Below, piece by piece: positions 57,389-61,729 of a stretch of DNA of 61,729 bases. The stretch's first letter is position 1; every line of letters starts with the position of its first letter. Both the position numbers and the translations under genes were made by a program. Source of the stretch: a virus; IMG/VR virus record IMGVR_UViG_3300043395_000560, positions 1-61,729 of that record; one strand, 5' to 3'. The notes under the pieces are model-generated. The model saw only the letters and a list, made by a program, of their open reading frames with translations, did no database searches and was not told where the DNA came from.

Positions 57389-57559
57389 ATGATATTGGAT
57401 GCCTATGTTATCGAAAATGAAAACGATAATTCTTTGCTTTGGTCTAACGCATGGGGTTGGACAGATGGCGATGACTTTGATGTTTTTTCATTTGACGAGA
57501 AAGAGGATTTTCAACTGCCCGTAGAAGGCAAATGGATGCAGTTAATTGTTACTGCCTAA
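57389..57559 (+). CDS. Early acidic protein (56 aa)
   Basis: Starts MILDAYVIENENDNSLLWSN. Very acidic ('DGDDFDVFSFDEKEDF'), which may suit DNA mimicry or binding to a basic partner; that is conjecture. The start is fixed by the cassette. Confidence 0.6.
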   Translation: MILDAYVIENENDNSLLWSNAWGWTDGDDFDVFSFDEKEDFQLPVEGKWMQLIVTA

Positions 57560-57560
57560 C

Positions 57561-57573
57561 AGGAGATCAGACG
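57561..57573 (+). repeat. RBS cassette copy 4
   Basis: AGGAGATCAGACG immediately before the ATG at 57574. Confidence 0.8.
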
Positions 57574-57741
57574 ATGAACTTATACCGCTTCGAATGTACC
57601 GTATGGGTCAGAGGTAACACCCTTGAAGAAGCCCAAAAAGAACTGCACGACGAAGTGCAATACCACTTTGGGCAAGATAACAACTTGGTCGCGCTCGACA
57701 GTAACGAGGGTGAGCTAGCCGAAGATGACACCGATTTATAG
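57574..57741 (+). CDS. Early acidic protein (55 aa)
   Basis: Starts MNLYRFECTVWVRGNTLEEA; a beta strand then an acidic helix, ending 'EGELAEDDTDL'. The start is fixed by the cassette. No function recognised. Confidence 0.6.
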   Translation: MNLYRFECTVWVRGNTLEEAQKELHDEVQYHFGQDNNLVALDSNEGELAEDDTDL

Positions 57742-57752
57742 GAGATCAGACG
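57740..57752 (+). repeat. RBS cassette copy 5
   Basis: AGGAGATCAGACG immediately before the ATG at 57753. Confidence 0.8.
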
Positions 57753-58109
57753 ATGAAAACAGCAGAACTAACAGGCGCAGCCCTTGACTGGGCGATAGCG
57801 AAGTGTGAATTCAGCGGGTGCGAAGATTGGAATGGCACTTTAGCTGGCATTGATGCGGTGTCCGACATGGAGGGCAAAGCGTTTTCCCCCTCAACCGACT
57901 GGGCGCAGGGCGGGACAATCATTGAGCGCGAAGGTATGCAACTGTGGAGGGGCGGCGAGTGGTGCGCGTCACTAGATCAATCGTTCAACCCGCCAGACTT
58001 TCAGACAGGCACAACCCCACTTATTGCGGCCATGCGCTGCTACGTTGCAAGCAAACTAGGTGATGACGTAGAACTACCGGAAGAACTGCTATCCTGCGCC
58101 CATGACTAG
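57753..58109 (+). CDS. DUF2591/NinX-like protein (118 aa)
   Basis: 'MKTAELTGAALDWAIAKCEF' is the hallmark start of DUF2591, which includes lambdoid NinX; 'FSPSTDWAQGGTIIEREGMQ' and 'TPLIAAMRCYVASKLGDDVE' match its middle and end. Common in proteobacterial phages; function unknown. Preceded by RBS cassette 5. Confidence 0.85.
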   Translation: MKTAELTGAALDWAIAKCEFSGCEDWNGTLAGIDAVSDMEGKAFSPSTDWAQGGTIIEREGMQLWRGGEWCASLDQSFNPPDFQTGTTPLIAAMRCYVASKLGDDVELPEELLSCAHD

Positions 58110-58302
58110 CCAAATGATGTTTACCCTTCACCTGATCGAAGATTCAGACGGTCAGGTGAGGGTTGTTTCCGACTGGTCTGGAGAAGGGCAGAGATGTCTT
58201 GCGCTTGGCATTGAGATTATGCAAAGTCTGCGAGATATCCAGCCCTTCACCAATGGCGAGCTGTCATTTGTGCTGCCAACTCGCACCGACATCGAGCATT
58301 AA
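58102..58302 (+). CDS. Early protein (66 aa), end of early block
   Basis: Starts MTSQMMFTLHLIEDSDGQVR and overlaps the DUF2591 gene by 8 nt. Its last 39 bases overlap the opposing primase-like gene, so the blocks converge without a visible terminator. No function recognised. Confidence 0.55.
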   Translation: MTSQMMFTLHLIEDSDGQVRVVSDWSGEGQRCLALGIEIMQSLRDIQPFTNGELSFVLPTRTDIEH

Positions 58303-59115
58303 TTGGGTCAGGCTTTGTGATAGCGCAAACAATCCGCGCCGCTGGTGATAGTCGTTGGCATCCTCACCGACAAGATCAGACAACCAGAACGGCCAGCCTA
58401 TTTCCCGCGCCGCCTGTTGCCCTGTGCCAGATTCATCATTGTCTGCAATGACAATCCCGCGCTCTAGTCCACCGGCAACCCGAACCATATTGCCCGCAGA
58501 AAAACAAACGTGCAGACAATAACGCTGCTTCAATTGCTTCAGCGCAGCCCGCACCGAAAGCGCAGTCGCGTACCCTTCGCACACAATGTTGATACCCTTG
58601 TTATCAAAGGTGAAGGTTGCGCCCGCTGTCCGCTGTCCGTACAAAAACTTTTTCGTACCTTCTGCATCTATCTGCTGCACCCCTACCAGGCTGCCGCCCA
58701 CTCGCATGGGGATCAGAAGGATAGGCTGCCCGCCCTGAAAACAAACGTGCGCCTGTTCATCTGGGAACCCCTTTTTCACAAGGTATGGATGCGATTGGGT
58801 CATGCTTTGATTCAGCATGTCCACTGCCCGCCGCACCGCATCTCGCTGCTTCTTGCGAGCATCTTCTTCTGCTTGCTTCTGTCTTATTGCCAGCTCTCTA
58901 GCTGATGGGAGATCAGACGGACGCGAGTCAGGCTTCCAGATGCTAACCACTGTAGATGTTGCGTGATTCTGTACGAACCCATGATCGCCCATATATTTCA
59001 CTGCTCCATTCCGGCTGCGAGGATGATCCTCTGTTGGGTAACGCTTCCACTGTCCGAACGGTGGATGCTCTGAGATAAGGATGCCATGCGACTTGCAAAA
59101 GTTTATGAAGTCCAC
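58264..59115 (-). CDS. Toprim primase-like protein (283 aa)
   Basis: A GTG start at 59115 is chosen for the AAGGAGG four bases upstream. The N-terminal part ('DFINFCKSHGILISEHPPFG') is a small primase-associated region without the zinc site, which may be supplied by the adjacent zinc-ribbon gene. The Toprim domain shows 'NIVCEGYATALSVRAALK' (catalytic Glu) and 'GIVIADNDESGTGQQAA' (DxDxxG). It would prime replication or process DNA together with the helicase. Last gene of the replication block. Confidence 0.85.
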   Translation of the reverse strand: MDFINFCKSHGILISEHPPFGQWKRYPTEDHPRSRNGAVKYMGDHGFVQNHATSTVVSIWKPDSRPSDLPSARELAIRQKQAEEDARKKQRDAVRRAVDMLNQSMTQSHPYLVKKGFPDEQAHVCFQGGQPILLIPMRVGGSLVGVQQIDAEGTKKFLYGQRTAGATFTFDNKGINIVCEGYATALSVRAALKQLKQRYCLHVCFSAGNMVRVAGGLERGIVIADNDESGTGQQAAREIGWPFWLSDLVGEDANDYHQRRGLFALSQSLTQLMLDVGASWQHK

Positions 59116-59282
59116 GGATCCTCCTTTATTTTGTAGTGATGGCTGAATGTAAAGACGTTCTGCCATGTAGCGCGACAGTCCGAACACTCCATATCCGATT
59201 TAACTTTGTTCTTCTCGTGATAGCTATTGGTCTGCGTGATGTTCCGCTGTTTGCAGATCGGGCATCTGTCCACTCGCTCCAT
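59103..59282 (-). CDS. Zinc-ribbon protein (59 aa)
   Basis: 'DRCPICKQRNI' and 'MECSDCRATWQ' give two CxxC pairs. TAATG overlap with the helicase and a 13-nt overlap with the primase start. It could be a split-off zinc-binding domain of the primase, since that protein lacks one. Confidence 0.7.
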   Translation of the reverse strand: MERVDRCPICKQRNITQTNSYHEKNKVKSDMECSDCRATWQNVFTFSHHYKIKEDPWTS

Positions 59283-60778
59283 TATCTCCGTCCTATCGTT
59301 TTAAGAAACTGTCTTAGTTTTTTATCCACTAACCGCTGAGTTTCCATCGTCGGCATCACAGGCTTGTTGTCATCTAGTCCACGCGGCCAGACTCCGAACT
59401 GTTCTCGGTAGGTGTGTGCTGCGCGTCCGCTTGACCATCCTTTGTATCGCTGATACCAGACCATTTGGTTCCAAAAGTGCTGCTTCGAGGATCGACTGAC
59501 TCCAGCGCCAGCAATAAGTTCTTCCATCTTTCCATCAGTTGTGCGTACTGCATTGACCCTTTCCCTCACATGACCACAGTTAATACACTTGTCCTCACCT
59601 ACTACCCACAATGCGTGACAGGCCGGACACTTACTGTCCTTCTTCTTGCGCTCAGACGGTTCCGGCTTTGGCTTCTCCCTGCCGTCATCTAATCTGCGTA
59701 CACCATTCTCAAAGACATCATCCCAATCTTCTTGGAATCTGAGATAGTTGCCGCTGTGATCCAGCCAAACAGCGAATGGTTTGTCTGCCGGATTATTTAG
59801 ATTCGCCCGCATCACACGACCCATCTGCTGAATGTGTGATGACAGACTCTTGCTGAATGGCCGCGCAGATATGCCGATCATTACATCCGGCACATCGAAT
59901 CCTTTGGTCAGGATGTCAGTTGCGATCAGGCCATGAATCTTGGTATCTGCCCGACTGAAATCTTCAATGATGTCGCGCTTCCAATCGTCATCATCCTTGT
60001 AGCTGACGCACACAAAGTTATAACCTGCGTCCGCAAACTTCCGTGACAGATCCACGCCGTGATCGACACCTGCACAGAACACGATGGTCTTGCGTGGCGC
60101 ACCAAATATCTCATGCGTCTTCTTGATCCACTCTGCCACTACATCGCCGGTGATCTTGATGCCGCGCTCAGTTGCATCTGCCTGCGACCACTCGCCCGCA
60201 ACCTTCGTCGCGCCAGACATATCAATCTCTTTGGCGATGAATACACGCAGCGGTACTAGCAGTTGCTCACCCACCAAATGCTTAGTCGTGACAGGACTAA
60301 CCACATTGTCATAGACCTTGCCTAAACCTTTGGTAAATGGTGTAGCAGTCAGACCTATGACACGGATGTGCGGGTTGGCTTTGATGAAATCGACTGTTGC
60401 CTTGCGCGTTTGATGCGCTTCATCAATGATGAGAAGATCCAGATCGGGAAACTCCCCGCGCTTCTCTAGCGTTTGGGCAGAACAAACCTGGATGTTTTCA
60501 TACGGGCGATACCGCCAGTGTCCTGATTGCAGTACACCGTGATCGATACCGTACTTCTCTAGTCGCTTGCTGGTTTGGTTGCACAAGACTATGCGGTCAA
60601 GAATCATGGCCGCCTTGTTACCCTTCTCCTTGACAGCCTTCATCAGTGCAATTGCCATCTCAGTCTTGCCAGATCCCGTGGGACTGACCAATACCTGCGA
60701 CCTTTTCCCTGATGCAAACCCTACTCTCAGCTGTTCAATTGCGTCTTCTTGATATGATCGCAACTCTAAGTTATACAT
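59282..60778 (-). CDS. SF2 DNA helicase (498 aa)
   Basis: Walker A 'SPTGSGKTE' at about 32-40, DEAH box at 119-122, 'GLTATPF' at about 141-147, and the C-terminal 'IATDILTKGFDVPDVMIGI' and 'HIQQMGRVMRAN' motifs, so both RecA-like lobes are present. A zinc ribbon ('CPAC...CINCGH') lies at about 380-410. Type III restriction/RAD25-like helicases of this kind serve as phage replicative or recombination helicases. Neighbours (primase, ParB) support replication. Confidence 0.9.
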   Translation of the reverse strand: MYNLELRSYQEDAIEQLRVGFASGKRSQVLVSPTGSGKTEMAIALMKAVKEKGNKAAMILDRIVLCNQTSKRLEKYGIDHGVLQSGHWRYRPYENIQVCSAQTLEKRGEFPDLDLLIIDEAHQTRKATVDFIKANPHIRVIGLTATPFTKGLGKVYDNVVSPVTTKHLVGEQLLVPLRVFIAKEIDMSGATKVAGEWSQADATERGIKITGDVVAEWIKKTHEIFGAPRKTIVFCAGVDHGVDLSRKFADAGYNFVCVSYKDDDDWKRDIIEDFSRADTKIHGLIATDILTKGFDVPDVMIGISARPFSKSLSSHIQQMGRVMRANLNNPADKPFAVWLDHSGNYLRFQEDWDDVFENGVRRLDDGREKPKPEPSERKKKDSKCPACHALWVVGEDKCINCGHVRERVNAVRTTDGKMEELIAGAGVSRSSKQHFWNQMVWYQRYKGWSSGRAAHTYREQFGVWPRGLDDNKPVMPTMETQRLVDKKLRQFLKTIGRR

Positions 60779-61265
60779 GTTTGAACCTCACTCTCCGTAC
60801 GATTTTAGATATTGATTGCCGAGCAACCCCGTATCTGTTGGCTAACTCTTTCTGAGTTTTGCCTTGATCGTAAAGCGAGCGAATTTCCAACACCTGCTGT
60901 TCATTTAACTTCGCGCCAGGATGAACAGAACCAACAACGTGTTTGTTGCGTGGAGGAGGACTGTTGCGCCTCTTCCTTAGCATGTCATTTACATTGTCTT
61001 GATTTGTTCCAAGAAATAAATGGTCTGGATTGCAACAAGATGGAACATCGCAGCTGTGGCATACAAACAACCCTTGCGGAATCTCACCTTTAAAATGTTT
61101 GTACGTAATGCGATGCGCCCTATCAACCGGCATACCGCGCCTGCCAGTTCCTATCATTCCGTAACCCCAATGGTTTACGGCGCCCATAAAAATCCAACAC
61201 CCTGAAAAGGGAATGGGAATTACCTTATCAAGCACGCGCTCAATAGTTGGTTTTAACTTTGACAT
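60771..61265 (-). CDS. HNH endonuclease with C-terminal HTH (164 aa)
   Basis: The ATG at 61265 follows GGAGG. 'GCWIFMGAVNHWGYGMIGTG' and 'AHRITYKHFKGEIPQGLFVC' then 'CHSCDVPSCCNPDHLFLGTN' form a His-Me-finger HNH core with zinc-type cysteines, and the C-terminus has an HTH ('QKELANRYGVARQSISKIVR'). Typical of free-standing phage homing endonucleases. It overlaps the helicase gene by 8 nt. Confidence 0.85.
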   Translation of the reverse strand: MSKLKPTIERVLDKVIPIPFSGCWIFMGAVNHWGYGMIGTGRRGMPVDRAHRITYKHFKGEIPQGLFVCHSCDVPSCCNPDHLFLGTNQDNVNDMLRKRRNSPPPRNKHVVGSVHPGAKLNEQQVLEIRSLYDQGKTQKELANRYGVARQSISKIVRRVRFKHV

Positions 61266-61306
61266 ACATTCCTCCTCCTCCGGCACACATGCCCGCCGGC
61301 TTGGGC

Positions 61307-61729
61307 TTATTGTTCGAGTTTCTTGAGCTTTTTGGTAAGAGATGCAACCTGCTTCATCAGCTGATTGTTTTCCCTCAAGAGAGAATCACGGGAATCCGTG
61401 ACACCTTTTAATTCTATCTCCAACAATCTGATCTGTGCGCGTAAATCTTTGATGACTGATTCGGCCATGGCTTTGTCGAGTTCATCTGCATCCATCGCGG
61501 CGATCGCCAACTTGTCAGACAGCGCTTCGTTCTCCGACTTCAATAACTCAATCGTTGCCTCTAATTCTTCTTTGAATACCGCTGACTCGTCCGGCTCTTG
61601 AGGTGGATTCGTATCCACATCAGGTTTAGGAGGTGGATTCGTATCCACCTTGGGCTTGTCCTGCGTTAGCTCATTCTTAACAGCAGCGACAAACGTATGA
61701 CTGACGCTGCACAGCTTGGCTATCTCACG
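61307..61729 (-). CDS. ParB-like protein, C-terminal part (joins 1-487 on the circle)
   Basis: The same gene as at 1-487; bases 61603-61729 are the repeated 127 bp, so the unique part ends at 61307. It contains the VDTNPP linker repeat and then a coiled coil ('IELLKSENEALSDKLAIAAM', 'NNQLMKQVASLTKKLKKLEQ'), which would let it oligomerise. Confidence 0.85.
   Translation of the reverse strand, partial: REIAKLCSVSHTFVAAVKNELTQDKPKVDTNPPPKPDVDTNPPQEPDESAVFKEELEATIELLKSENEALSDKLAIAAMDADELDKAMAESVIKDLRAQIRLLEIELKGVTDSRDSLLRENNQLMKQVASLTKKLKKLEQ
61603..61729. repeat. Terminal direct repeat, right copy (assembly overlap)
   Basis: Identical to 1-127; marks the circular closing point. Confidence 0.95.

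Noticed and set aside
59136-59339. Rightward 67-aa open frame
   Set aside because: Antisense to the zinc-ribbon gene, which has CxxC pairs and coupled start and stop.
1-61729. tRNA genes, integrase, DNA or RNA polymerase
   Set aside because: Looked for by eye and not found; tRNAs cannot be fully excluded without a covariance search.

Overview
The window is one complete tailed-phage genome, caught as a circular assembly. The first 127 bases recur exactly as the last 127 (1-127 = 61603-61729), so the unit is 61,602 bp and the gene crossing the ends (ParB-like) reads in frame through the junction. Virion genes are podovirus-like: a P22/SU10-type portal, TerL and TerS, a capsid protein, head-tail adaptors and very large internal virion proteins, with no tape measure, tail tube or sheath. 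A nested Rz/Rz1 spanin pair shows the host is Gram-negative. Gene style (many 'EWQGLT' small proteins, a DUF2591/NinX-like gene, plasmid-like small genes) suggests a freshwater proteobacterium, perhaps Burkholderiales; that is inference. I found no integrase, DNA polymerase, RNA polymerase or tRNA gene.

Layout, four transcription blocks: (1) The leftward late block runs from about 54337 down to 13821: TerS, a LexA-like winged helix, TerL, portal, GroES-like protein, scaffold, capsid, a cluster of small basic proteins sharing one C-terminal peptide, head-tail adaptors, fibres and adhesin, the lysis cassette, tail, and internal virion proteins up to 2006 aa. (2) A rightward early block, 54596-58302, holds about 14 tiny genes, five of them preceded by the same 13-base ribosome-binding cassette. 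(3) A leftward replication block starts at 1706, crosses the circular junction and ends at 58264: a 204-aa protein, ParB-like, HNH, SF2 helicase, zinc ribbon and Toprim primase-like protein. (4) A rightward block, 3116-13835, begins with a family of small proteins built from shuffled modules, then a PD-(D/E)XK nuclease, ERF annealing protein, DNA-binding proteins, a methyltransferase, two glycosyltransferase-like proteins, zinc ribbons and a Ref-like HNH nuclease. Blocks 1 and 4, and blocks 2 and 3, converge with overlapping ends.

Two divergent control regions separate the blocks. Region 54338-54595 carries a strong sigma70-type promoter inside nested inverted repeats. Region 1707-3115 is the most unusual part of the genome: phased 5-bp repeats (NNRCC; GGYNN on the transcribed leftward strand) alternate with three related hairpins, followed by several further hairpins with leftward terminators and a strong rightward promoter. 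A perfect 14-bp palindrome lies upstream of that promoter and again at the start of the LexA-like gene, suggesting an operator pair.

The best candidates for undescribed biology are the pentamer/hairpin arrays, the small late proteins with a shared C-terminal 'ASxRADGxAxxGKTRGR' peptide, the module-shuffled 'EWQGLT' family, the repeated RBS cassettes, and an apparent AUU start in the lysis region.
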